From a virus, in IMG/VR virus record IMGVR_UViG_3300032236_000637, positions 1 through 36,931 of that record: a DNA stretch of 36,931 nt. One strand, 5' to 3'. Position numbers and translations under genes: made by a program. Positions 21,049 to 27,199 of this stretch are shown one piece after another; within the stretch, counting starts at the first letter, position 1; the number at the start of each line of letters is the position of its first letter. The notes under the pieces were generated by a model, which worked only from the letters and a program-made list of their open reading frames with translations, was not told the DNA's origin and ran no database searches.

Positions 21049-21573
21049 ATGAATCATTGCGTCTACATACATAGAAGAAATGATACCGGCCAAATTTTTT
21101 ACATAGGTGAGGGTTCGGTCAAATATAAAAGACCGTACCAGAAAAGTAAAAGAAACCCGCTTTGGACAAACATAACCAATAAACACGGATACACAGTAGA
21201 GATTTGGTCCTATTGGTCTAATCAAGATCAGGCATGGACGGAAGAAATAAAGCTCATCGCATTTTACCGCGCAATAGGGATTGAACTGTCCAATATGACC
21301 TCCGGAGGGGAAGGCCGGATGCACCATACTCCATCACCAGAAACCCGTAAAAAATTAAGTTTGGCCAGCAAAGGCAAACGAGTCGAACATTTAGAGCAGC
21401 CAGTAAGAGTTTGTTTCTTGAATGAGGAGCAAAAAGATTATATTTCTGTTTCAGAAGCGGCAAGACAATTAGGTGTCAGTCGCAGATTAATCAGAATGTG
21501 GGAAATAGGAATTGCAAGCCCAAAATACCACAACGTGAAATCAGTAACCAAAGTAAAAGGAAAAACGGAATGA
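21049..21573 (+). CDS. GIY-YIG homing endonuclease with NUMOD modules
   Basis: A 174-residue protein. The GIY-YIG signature appears as VYIHRR (5-10) and FYIGEG (17-22), with the expected basic segment and a later catalytic Glu candidate (WTEEIKLI). Downstream are a NUMOD3-like block (SPETRKKLSLASKGK) and a NUMOD1/HTH-like block (SVSEAARQLGVSRRLIRMW) that would read DNA. The gene is A+T-richer than its neighbours and follows a terminator, consistent with a mobile insertion. GAAGGGG precedes the ATG by 8 nt. It overlaps DUF2800 by 4 nt. Confidence 0.85.
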   Translation: MNHCVYIHRRNDTGQIFYIGEGSVKYKRPYQKSKRNPLWTNITNKHGYTVEIWSYWSNQDQAWTEEIKLIAFYRAIGIELSNMTSGGEGRMHHTPSPETRKKLSLASKGKRVEHLEQPVRVCFLNEEQKDYISVSEAARQLGVSRRLIRMWEIGIASPKYHNVKSVTKVKGKTE

Positions 21574-22700
21574 CAGCACACGCACTTTTGGGCGCCAGTT
21601 CATCATCAAGATGGCTTGCTTGCCCACCATCTGCCCGATTAGGGGAGATGTTCCCCGAGCGAAAAAAACCTAAAGGGCAGTTCGACGCCGCCAGTGAAGG
21701 CACAATGGGGCATCAGCTTGCAGAAGCCCAATTAAAGCGTCACTACAGGCAAATATCGGCACCAGAATACAATAAGCTAGTTCAAGAAGTTAAAGACAGC
21801 ATTTATTATTCTGATGAATTTCAGCGCGATGTAGACACATATTGCCTTTATGTTCGATCACAAGTCGGCGATGGTGATGAAGTGTTTTTTGAGCAGCGTG
21901 TGGATTATTCCGAGTGGGTTAATTCGGGCTTCGGTACGTCTGATGTGATCATCATCAACCCCACTAAAATCAGGATCATTGATGCTAAGTTTGGGCGAAA
22001 TTTGGTTTTAGCTAAAGATAATTCGCAGCTACGACTTTACTGTGTTGGTGCGTATGCAAAATTCAAAGAGAAATACCCACATATTCGACAAGCAGAATAT
22101 ACGGTAATGCAACCTCGTTTGGACAACATCAGCACAGAAGAGACAACGATTGAGGAGCTGATAAACTGGGTTGAAGATTTTGTTCGTCCGCGCGCGTTGC
22201 TGGCATGGGAAGGCAAAGGTGAGTTTGCCCCTAGCGATGATGCTTGCATGTATTGCCGAGCTAAAACCCACTGCCGTGCGCGCAGTGATTTTAACGACAT
22301 GGAAGCCATCAAGGATTTCAGGCAACCCGAAACTTTATCCGACAGCGAATTGACTGAAGTTTTTGTTCGAGCATCATCCATCAAGAAATGGCTGGCAGAT
22401 GTTGAGCAATACATCTTGGACCGAGCCACGGATGACGGCGTGGTGCCCGAGGGCTACGAGCTGGGCCGCAGCAAGACCAACCGCAAGATCGAAGACGTTG
22501 AGGCCGCGCGCGCCAAGCTGATCAAGGCCGGGTTCAAAGAGGAAGACATCTTTGCGCCGCCAACACTCAAGTCAATCGCCCAGCTTGAGAAGCTGGACAA
22601 GGAAGGCGTGAACGCCGCTTTGGGCGATTTGATCGTGCGACCAGAGGGCGAAGTCAAACTGGTTCCAGCCAAGAAATCCGCCAAGGCTGATTTCACATAA
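21570..22700 (+). CDS. DUF2800 family nuclease (Cas4/RecB-like)
   Basis: A 376-residue protein beginning MTAHALLGASSSSRWLACPP, the standard DUF2800 start. It carries a PD-(D/E)xK core: Asp125 (GFGTSDVIII) and Asp138-Ala-Lys140 (IIDAKFG). A cysteine cluster (C226, C229, C235 in CMYCRAKTHC) could hold an iron-sulfur centre, as in Cas4/RecB nucleases. It likely trims DNA ends in phage recombination. The start at 21570 is preferred over a longer frame because the family begins there. In related phages it is linked to DUF2815 and polymerase A, as here. Confidence 0.9.
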   Translation: MTAHALLGASSSSRWLACPPSARLGEMFPERKKPKGQFDAASEGTMGHQLAEAQLKRHYRQISAPEYNKLVQEVKDSIYYSDEFQRDVDTYCLYVRSQVGDGDEVFFEQRVDYSEWVNSGFGTSDVIIINPTKIRIIDAKFGRNLVLAKDNSQLRLYCVGAYAKFKEKYPHIRQAEYTVMQPRLDNISTEETTIEELINWVEDFVRPRALLAWEGKGEFAPSDDACMYCRAKTHCRARSDFNDMEAIKDFRQPETLSDSELTEVFVRASSIKKWLADVEQYILDRATDDGVVPEGYELGRSKTNRKIEDVEAARAKLIKAGFKEEDIFAPPTLKSIAQLEKLDKEGVNAALGDLIVRPEGEVKLVPAKKSAKADFT

Positions 22701-22702
22701 CG

Positions 22703-22716
22703 AAAAATGGGTAATT
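22703..22716 (+). promoter_or_regulatory. Repeated element AAAAATGGGTAATT
   Basis: This 14-mer contains AAAATGGGTAATT, also found at 20466-20478 and, on the minus strand, at 35406-35394. Here it is in the 83-nt gap between DUF2800 and DUF2815, 67 nt before the DUF2815 ATG, and is followed by a small hairpin (ACTGGC/GCCAGT, 22723-22745). It could be a promoter or operator of a phage regulator. Confidence 0.5.
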
Positions 22717-22783
22717 GAATTCACTGGCAAATGACAGCCGCCAGTTCTAAGTGCTGTCGATCAAGTATTGAAAGTCAAACAGT

Positions 22784-23299
22784 ATGTCAAAAGTGAATGA
22801 GCGCGTGGTTACAGGTAAAGTCCGTTTTTCTTATGCAAACGTGTTCAAGCCCGTTGCGCAAGAAGAAGGCAAAACACCCAAGTATTCTGTGTCGGTGATC
22901 ATCGACAAGAACGACAAAGAAACCATTGCCAAAATCAACGCGGCATTTGAAAAAGCCAAAGCAGCCAGCGCGGCGTTCTTTGGTGGCACAGTGCCCAAGG
23001 GCCTCAAAGGTGGTTTGCGTGACGGCGATGCCGAAAAAGATGATGCGGCCTATCAAGGTGCATTCTTCATCAACGCAAACTCAGTGCAAAAGCCCGGTGT
23101 CGTTGATGCCAACCTCGAACCAATCTTGGACGCTGATGAGTTCTACAGCGGTTGCTACGGTCGTGTGTCTCTGACATTCTACCCATACAACCAACAAGGC
23201 TCCAAAGGCATCGCATGTGGTTTGGGCAACCTCCAGAAATTGGAAGACGGTGAACGTCTGGGCGGCGGTAAGTCCGCAGCAGAAGACTTCGCAGTCTAA
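22784..23299 (+). CDS. DUF2815 family ssDNA-binding-like protein
   Basis: A 171-residue protein with the DUF2815 pattern: VVTGKVRFSYANVFKP (8-23), PKYSVSVIIDK, a glycine/lysine-rich GGTVPKGLKGGLRDGD loop, ANSVQKPGVVD and SGCYGRVSLTFYPYNQQGSKG near the end. The acidic C-terminus (SAAEDFAV) resembles the SSB tail used to recruit partners. The family is thought to bind single-stranded DNA with an OB fold. It sits beside DUF2800 and upstream of two tRNA genes. No strong Shine-Dalgarno is seen. Confidence 0.88.
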   Translation: MSKVNERVVTGKVRFSYANVFKPVAQEEGKTPKYSVSVIIDKNDKETIAKINAAFEKAKAASAAFFGGTVPKGLKGGLRDGDAEKDDAAYQGAFFINANSVQKPGVVDANLEPILDADEFYSGCYGRVSLTFYPYNQQGSKGIACGLGNLQKLEDGERLGGGKSAAEDFAV

Positions 23300-23308
23300 T
23301 CGGTTCAA

Positions 23309-23384
23309 TGCGGGATAGCTCAGTGGTAGAGCAGGGGACTCATAATCCCAAGGTCGCTGGTTCGAGTCCAGCTCTCCACAACCA
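23309..23384 (+). tRNA. tRNA with CAT anticodon (Met or Ile2), imperfect acceptor stem
   Basis: D arm GCTC/GAGC, anticodon arm GGGGA-CTCATAA-TCCCA (anticodon CAT), and T arm GCTGG-TTCGAGT-CCAGC are all canonical, and CCA is encoded at the end. The variable and T arms resemble tRNA-Ile2 of enterobacteria, which is modified at C34 to read AUA. The acceptor arms (TGCGGGA and about CTCCACA) have a C-A mismatch and an A-C mismatch and one extra T, so the gene could be decaying. Met versus Ile cannot be decided by eye. Confidence 0.7.
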
Positions 23385-23388
23385 AATT

Positions 23389-23462
23389 CAGGGTGTATGA
23401 TAGTGGTAGTCGCCGAGGTTTGGAACCTTGTAGTGTAAGTTCGATTCTTACCACCCTGACCA
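23389..23462 (+). tRNA. tRNA-Pro(TGG)
   Basis: Acceptor arms CAGGGTG/CACCCTG pair perfectly, with C1-G72 and discriminator A73 as in bacterial tRNA-Pro, and CCA is encoded. The anticodon arm is CGAGG-TTTGGAA-CCTTG, giving anticodon TGG. The T arm is GTAAG-TTCGATT-CTTAC. The D stem uses two G-T wobble pairs. It begins 4 nt after the preceding tRNA, so both come from one transcript. Confidence 0.88.
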
Positions 23463-23475
23463 TAAAACTTTTTTG

Positions 23476-23655
23476 ATGGATTTCAAAATGTACACAATTT
23501 CATGCGGGACAGGACCTGCCCCAAGTCATACAGTGAACGTCGAATTGTCCGATGGCACACGAATTTCAATTCAATCACAAGACTTGCAAAAGTTTTTGGA
23601 TTTGCAAACAGCAATCGCTGAGGTCGAAGCTGCTTATGTAGAGGCCGACGAATGA
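23476..23655 (+). CDS. Small hypothetical protein
   Basis: A 59-residue protein. Start choice is uncertain: ATG at 23476 or the one at 23488 (MYTISCGTGP), neither with a Shine-Dalgarno. It has a beta-rich N-terminus (HTVNVELSDGTRISIQ) and a helical end (FLDLQTAIAEVEAAYVEA). It lies 13 nt after tRNA-Pro and overlaps the next gene by 4 nt. No family recognised. Confidence 0.55.
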   Translation: MDFKMYTISCGTGPAPSHTVNVELSDGTRISIQSQDLQKFLDLQTAIAEVEAAYVEADE

Positions 23656-23807
23656 TTGAATTGAAGCTGTCCATTCCCGATGTGAATGCGATTCTTGCCT
23701 CGTTGGGCCGCCAACCCTATGCAGAAGTGAACGATCTGATTGGTCGTATTGTTTCTCAGGCGATGCCCCAAACCAAACCGCAAGAACCTGAAACACAACC
23801 AGCCTAA
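23652..23807 (+). CDS. Conserved small phage protein (VNxILAxLGxxPY type)
   Basis: A 51-residue protein. DVNAILASLGRQPYAEVNDLIG is its core (key residues VN, LxxLG, PY and LI), the pattern of a very common small phage protein of unknown function. The tail is proline/glutamine-rich (MPQTKPQEPETQPA). It overlaps the preceding gene by 4 nt and is followed by a terminator. Confidence 0.7.
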   Translation: MIELKLSIPDVNAILASLGRQPYAEVNDLIGRIVSQAMPQTKPQEPETQPA

Positions 23808-23828
23808 TTAACACTTAGGCAACAAGCC

Positions 23829-23857
23829 GGCCCCGACTAACCCTCGGGGCCTTTTTT
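23829..23857 (+). terminator. Rho-independent terminator
   Basis: GGCCCCGA pairs perfectly with TCGGGGCC around a 7-nt loop and is followed by six T residues. It ends the DUF2815-tRNA unit, 21 nt after the preceding stop and 24 nt before the reductase ATG. No promoter is obvious between it and the reductase, so partial read-through is likely. Confidence 0.92.
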
Positions 23858-23881
23858 CCCTCTAGCACACCAAAAAGAAAA

Positions 23882-25792
23882 ATGACAAATATTCCATTCA
23901 GTACAGTAGGCTATCTCACATACAAACGCACATACTCGCGCCGCTTAAATGAAGCAGACCCCAACAGCCCCACTGAAGAATTTGAAGACACAATTGACCG
24001 GGTAATCAACGCAGCCAACAATCAATTAGGTGTTGGGTTTGATCTTGACGAGCAAGCTCGTTTGCGTGAGTACATGCTGCAACTCAAAGGCTCTGTTGCT
24101 GGCCGCTTTTTGTGGCAATTAGGCACAGATACAGTCAACAAACTTGGCTTATCTAGTCTGCAAAACTGTGCATTTCGTGTTGTCGATAAGCCCGTGGAAC
24201 CATTTACATGGGCGATGGATTTGCTCATGTTGGGTTCCGGCGTGGGCTACAACATCCAAAAAGCAAACGTGGACAAACTATCCCCTGTCAATGAAGCGTT
24301 TAAAACCCCAACACGCCAAGATGACGCTGGTGCCGATTTTATCGTGTCAGACAGTCGTGAAGGTTGGGTTGCTTTGCTGGGCAAAACATTGAAAGCAGCT
24401 TTTCTTGCTCACAAGAGTGGCAAACAAACTTTCACATACTCTACGCAGCTGATTCGCGGTAAAGGGGCCGCGATCAAAGGTTTCGGCGGTACTGCCAGCG
24501 GCCCAGAAGATTTGGTTTGGGGCATCAACAAAATCAGCGAAGTACTTGAGAAACGCGCGGGCCGTAAATTGCGCCCAATTGACGCATTGGACATCATGAA
24601 CATCATTGGCGCCGTTGTGGTGGCGGGCAACGTGCGCCGCAGCGCTCAGATTGCTATTGGGGATGCAGATGATGTTGAATATCTTCTTGCGAAACGCTGG
24701 GATATGGGCAATATTCCATCTTGGCGCGCCATGTCAAACAACTCAGTCGTGTGCAACAATATCAATGATCTGCATGAGTATTTTTGGGATGGATACGAGG
24801 GCAAGGGAGAGCCTTATGGGTTGATCAATTTGAACTTGTCTCGCAAGATTGGTCGGTTGGGAGAAACACAGTATCCTGATCCAGATGTGCAGGGGTACAA
24901 TCCCTGCGCAGAACAATCTTTGGCTGATGGAGAGACTTGCTGTTTGGCTGAAATTTTCTTGCCTAACATCAAATCCAAGGAAGAGTTGTTGGATGTTGCC
25001 ACGATGTTGTACCGCATCAACAAACATAGTTTGGCTTTGCCTTGCCATCTACCAATCACAGAAGAAATTGTTCATCGCAACATGCGAATGGGCATCGGTA
25101 TCACCGGCTTCTTGCAATCAACCGAAGAGCAAAAAAGTTGGCTGAAAGAGACGTATGAAAAATTGCGCAACTATGATGAATGGTATAGCGCCAAACACGG
25201 GTTCAGCAAGTCAATCAAGTTGACAACCGTTAAACCCTCTGGCACGTTGTCTTTGTTGCCCGGCGTGACCCCCGGTGCGCACCCTGCGTATGCTCGATAT
25301 ATGATCCGCCGCATTCGTATCAGTGCCAATCACAACTTAGTACAAGTGTGTCGTGACCATGGCTATCCTGTTGAATATCAACAAAACTTTGATGGCACAG
25401 AAGACCATAGCACAGTGGTTGTATCATTCCCTTTTAGCCACCCAGAACACGCTGTGTTGGCCAAAGATATGACCGCACTTGACCAGTTGGAAACTGTAAA
25501 ATGGCTTCAAGAAAACTGGAGCGACAATAGTGTCAGCTGCACGGTGTATTACCGCAAAGAAGAATTGCCAGAAATCCGCAAGTATCTGAAAAAGAACTAC
25601 AAAAATGGACATAAATCACTGTCTTTCTTGTTGCATTCGGATCACGGGTTTAAGCAAGCGCCCCTTGAGGAAATCACCAAAGAACAGTATGATGAGCTTG
25701 TGGCTAAAACACAGTTGATCACATCAATCAGTGAAGCAAACATCGGTTTGGATGACGCTGAATGCGCTAACGGCGCTTGTCCTATTCGTTGA
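23882..25792 (+). CDS. nrdJ: Class II (adenosylcobalamin-dependent) ribonucleotide reductase
   Basis: A 636-residue monomeric-type class II reductase that makes deoxynucleotides for phage DNA synthesis. NCAFR (95-99) carries the first active-site cysteine. NPCAEQ (340-345) holds the thiyl-radical Cys342 and Glu344. The C-terminal CANGACPIR (Cys628 and Cys633) matches the redox pair of the Lactobacillus RTPR type, which is reduced by thioredoxin. It is about 100 residues shorter than RTPR. No separate small subunit is needed or seen. A host supply of coenzyme B12 is implied. The start is preceded only by A-rich sequence. Confidence 0.92.
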   Translation: MTNIPFSTVGYLTYKRTYSRRLNEADPNSPTEEFEDTIDRVINAANNQLGVGFDLDEQARLREYMLQLKGSVAGRFLWQLGTDTVNKLGLSSLQNCAFRVVDKPVEPFTWAMDLLMLGSGVGYNIQKANVDKLSPVNEAFKTPTRQDDAGADFIVSDSREGWVALLGKTLKAAFLAHKSGKQTFTYSTQLIRGKGAAIKGFGGTASGPEDLVWGINKISEVLEKRAGRKLRPIDALDIMNIIGAVVVAGNVRRSAQIAIGDADDVEYLLAKRWDMGNIPSWRAMSNNSVVCNNINDLHEYFWDGYEGKGEPYGLINLNLSRKIGRLGETQYPDPDVQGYNPCAEQSLADGETCCLAEIFLPNIKSKEELLDVATMLYRINKHSLALPCHLPITEEIVHRNMRMGIGITGFLQSTEEQKSWLKETYEKLRNYDEWYSAKHGFSKSIKLTTVKPSGTLSLLPGVTPGAHPAYARYMIRRIRISANHNLVQVCRDHGYPVEYQQNFDGTEDHSTVVVSFPFSHPEHAVLAKDMTALDQLETVKWLQENWSDNSVSCTVYYRKEELPEIRKYLKKNYKNGHKSLSFLLHSDHGFKQAPLEEITKEQYDELVAKTQLITSISEANIGLDDAECANGACPIR

Positions 25793-25800
25793 GGCTACGC

Positions 25801-26247
25801 ATGAAAAGAAACAGGGAAGGGTGGTTGGTTTCAGAAACGCATAGAGAGTGTACCAAATGCGGTAACATCTTTATGAAGAAAAATAAAATGACCCTCTGCC
25901 CTGCATGCAATTCTTCTCGGGTAAAAGCGAGGACAACGCAGCAAAAAATGTGGGCGCGGGCAAAGTCTCGCGCCCAAACAAAAGGATTGGAGTTTGATTT
26001 AGTCGTGGAAGATATTGTGATTCCAACACATTGCCCAATAATGGGCGTTGCATTAGAAGTACACAAAGGCAAGTCTGGCGCGTATAAGTCATCCCCATCG
26101 TTAGATCGAATTGACAACTCGAAAGGATACACCAAAGATAATGTGTGGGTCATTTCTCAGTTGGCAAACGCGATGAAAGGGTCGGCAACACCTTCAGAAA
26201 TGGAGACGTTTGCTTTGTGGGTTTTAACAAGGAGCGAAAATGAGTGA
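25801..26247 (+). CDS. HNH-type endonuclease with N-terminal zinc ribbon
   Basis: A 148-residue protein. CTKCG and CPACN near residues 17-38 form a zinc ribbon. Then comes the HNH-like core CPIMGVAL, SPSLDRID (about 100-107) and GYTKDNVWVIS, as in the HNH protein at 17531. A C-terminal helix follows (SEMETFALWVL). It sits directly after the reductase, a favoured target of phage homing endonucleases. A+T-rich compared with the reductase. Start ATG at 25801 follows a weak GAGG. Confidence 0.78.
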   Translation: MKRNREGWLVSETHRECTKCGNIFMKKNKMTLCPACNSSRVKARTTQQKMWARAKSRAQTKGLEFDLVVEDIVIPTHCPIMGVALEVHKGKSGAYKSSPSLDRIDNSKGYTKDNVWVISQLANAMKGSATPSEMETFALWVLTRSENE

Positions 26248-26482
26248 ATTGACTTTTGGAGAAAAAGCATGTGGAGTTTCATTTAACCCCGGGGGCAACC
26301 CTGTGGTTGATGACATCAAGCGCAAATGCGCGGAACTGATCGATGGGCTCGAAACCCTGCGCCAGTTGTCCGCCAAAGAGAACACATCGGACGCAGAAGT
26401 ACGCCGCATGTTGAGCATTGCAATCACGGAAATCCAGACAGCTCAAATGTGGGCCGTCAAAGCAGTAACTTGGAGTCACTAA
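26240..26482 (+). CDS. Probable Acb2/Tad1-family anti-defence protein
   Basis: An 80-residue two-helix protein. FNPGGNPVVDDIKRKCAELID (key parts FNPxGNP and KxxCAELID) is followed by MLSIAITEIQTAQMWAVKA (about 57-75). This matches, from memory, the Acb2/Tad1 hairpin family of phage sponges that sequester cyclic nucleotides (CBASS) or cyclic ADP-ribose signals (Thoeris). The invariant-looking pattern is a polar 'hhAhTxhxxAxMWAhKA' second helix. The target signal cannot be told from sequence. It overlaps the HNH stop by 8 nt. Confidence 0.62.
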   Translation: MSELTFGEKACGVSFNPGGNPVVDDIKRKCAELIDGLETLRQLSAKENTSDAEVRRMLSIAITEIQTAQMWAVKAVTWSH

Positions 26483-26483
26483 C

Positions 26484-26663
26484 ATGGCACGTATTTTTCT
26501 TATCTTGGTCTTGGTCGCCGCGTGGATTGTTGCTGCCGTGGGCTGGGTCAACAATTTGGTCGCGTTGATCCACACAACAGACATGCAGATTACCACCATG
26601 TTTGTCTTGCGTATTGTGGGTTTGTTTCTTTTCCCCTTGGGCGCTGTTTTAGGGTACTACTGA
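26484..26663 (+). CDS. Two-span membrane protein (59 aa)
   Basis: A 59-residue protein with two hydrophobic segments (FLILVLVAAWIVAAVGWV and MFVLRIVGLFLFPLGAVLG) around a short loop (LIHTTDMQ). TGGAGTCACTAAC precedes the ATG and it directly follows the anti-defence-like gene. Role unknown. Confidence 0.6.
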   Translation: MARIFLILVLVAAWIVAAVGWVNNLVALIHTTDMQITTMFVLRIVGLFLFPLGAVLGYY

Positions 26664-26664
26664 T

Positions 26665-26787
26665 ATGAAGCTCGACATCATTGAAATTCTGGGTGGGTTG
26701 ACTTCTATTGCGGTCAGCTTGTGGTTTCTCTCCGTTTGTGCGGGCTTGATGATTCGCCTCACTCGCTTTGCTTGGAGCGCGTTCTAA
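26665..26787 (+). CDS. Membrane microprotein (40 aa)
   Basis: A 40-residue protein with one hydrophobic stretch (ILGGLTSIAVSLWFLSVCAG) and a basic end (MIRLTRFAWSAF). Its ATG follows the preceding stop by 1 nt, and its own stop overlaps the next ATG (TAATG). Role unknown. Confidence 0.5.
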   Translation: MKLDIIEILGGLTSIAVSLWFLSVCAGLMIRLTRFAWSAF

Positions 26788-26888
26788 TGAGCAAGGGGTC
26801 TAAGCCAAGACCCATCCCGGAGCCTGAAAAGTTCCGGGACAATTGGGACAAAATTTTCGGAAAGAAAAAAGATGACAAACCCTCTTGA
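26787..26888 (+). CDS. Conserved tiny phage protein (KGSKPRP...FGKKK)
   Basis: A 33-residue basic protein, MSKGSKPRPIPEPEKF then DNWDKIFGKKK. This matches a very common tiny phage protein with the frame KGSKPRP ... F-x-x-x-W-D-x-I-F-G-K. It starts on the overlapping TAATG of the preceding gene and is often found beside DUF3310, as here. Function unknown. Confidence 0.7.
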   Translation: MSKGSKPRPIPEPEKFRDNWDKIFGKKKDDKPS

Positions 26889-27087
26889 CGTTCAAGTAGC
26901 GGGCGACCACTACAAGAAACTGAAAATCCAACCCGTGGAGTACATCCACGCCAACAGCATACCCTTCATCGAAGGCTGCATCATCAAGTACGCCACGCGC
27001 TGGCGCGACAAAGGTGGCATCAAGGACTTGGAGAAGATCAAACACTTCGCCGAGTTGTTGATCGAACTGGAAACGAAAAAAGTGTGA
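26872..27087 (+). CDS. DUF3310 protein
   Basis: A 71-residue protein with the DUF3310 core: GDHYKKLKIQPVEYI (11-25), IPFIEGCIIKYATRW (30-44) and a DLEKIKHFAELLIELE helix. The family includes phage proteins such as T7 gp1.7-related nucleotide kinases in longer forms; the short form has no proven activity. GGAAAGAAAAAAG precedes the ATG and it overlaps the tiny protein gene by 17 nt. Confidence 0.88.
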   Translation: MTNPLDVQVAGDHYKKLKIQPVEYIHANSIPFIEGCIIKYATRWRDKGGIKDLEKIKHFAELLIELETKKV

Positions 27088-27093
27088 TATACT
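27085..27093 (+). promoter_or_regulatory. Possible extended -10 promoter (TGaTATACT)
   Basis: TG-A-TATACT is one mismatch from an extended -10 (TGnTATAAT) at the start of the 112-nt gap before the polymerase. No good -35 is visible 17 nt upstream, which extended -10 promoters can lack. It would start transcription near 27100. Confidence 0.4.
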
Positions 27094-27099
27094 GGAGTT

Positions 27100-27166
27100 G
27101 AGTTCATGGTGTGCGCCCAATGGTGGGCGCTTTATAGGGTGGGGCTCACGTCCCACCCTTTTTTTT
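27100..27166 (+). ncRNA. Candidate small RNA or attenuator leader before the polymerase
   Basis: If the promoter at 27085 is active, transcription would give an RNA of about 65 nt: a GCGCCC/GGGCGC hairpin (27113-27130) followed at once by a strong terminator (27136-27166). No reading frame fits. It could be a free small RNA, or a leader where partial termination sets the level of DNA polymerase. Supported only by structure and location. Confidence 0.4.
27136..27166 (+). terminator. Rho-independent terminator
   Basis: AGGGTGGG pairs with CCCACCCT around an 8-nt loop (GCTCACGT), then eight T residues. It is between DUF3310 and the polymerase gene and 33 nt before the polymerase ATG, so it would separate the two unless it is a regulated attenuator. 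Confidence 0.88.
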
Positions 27167-27199
27167 CAACGCGGATTCGTCCGCAGCCAAGGAGCAAAA

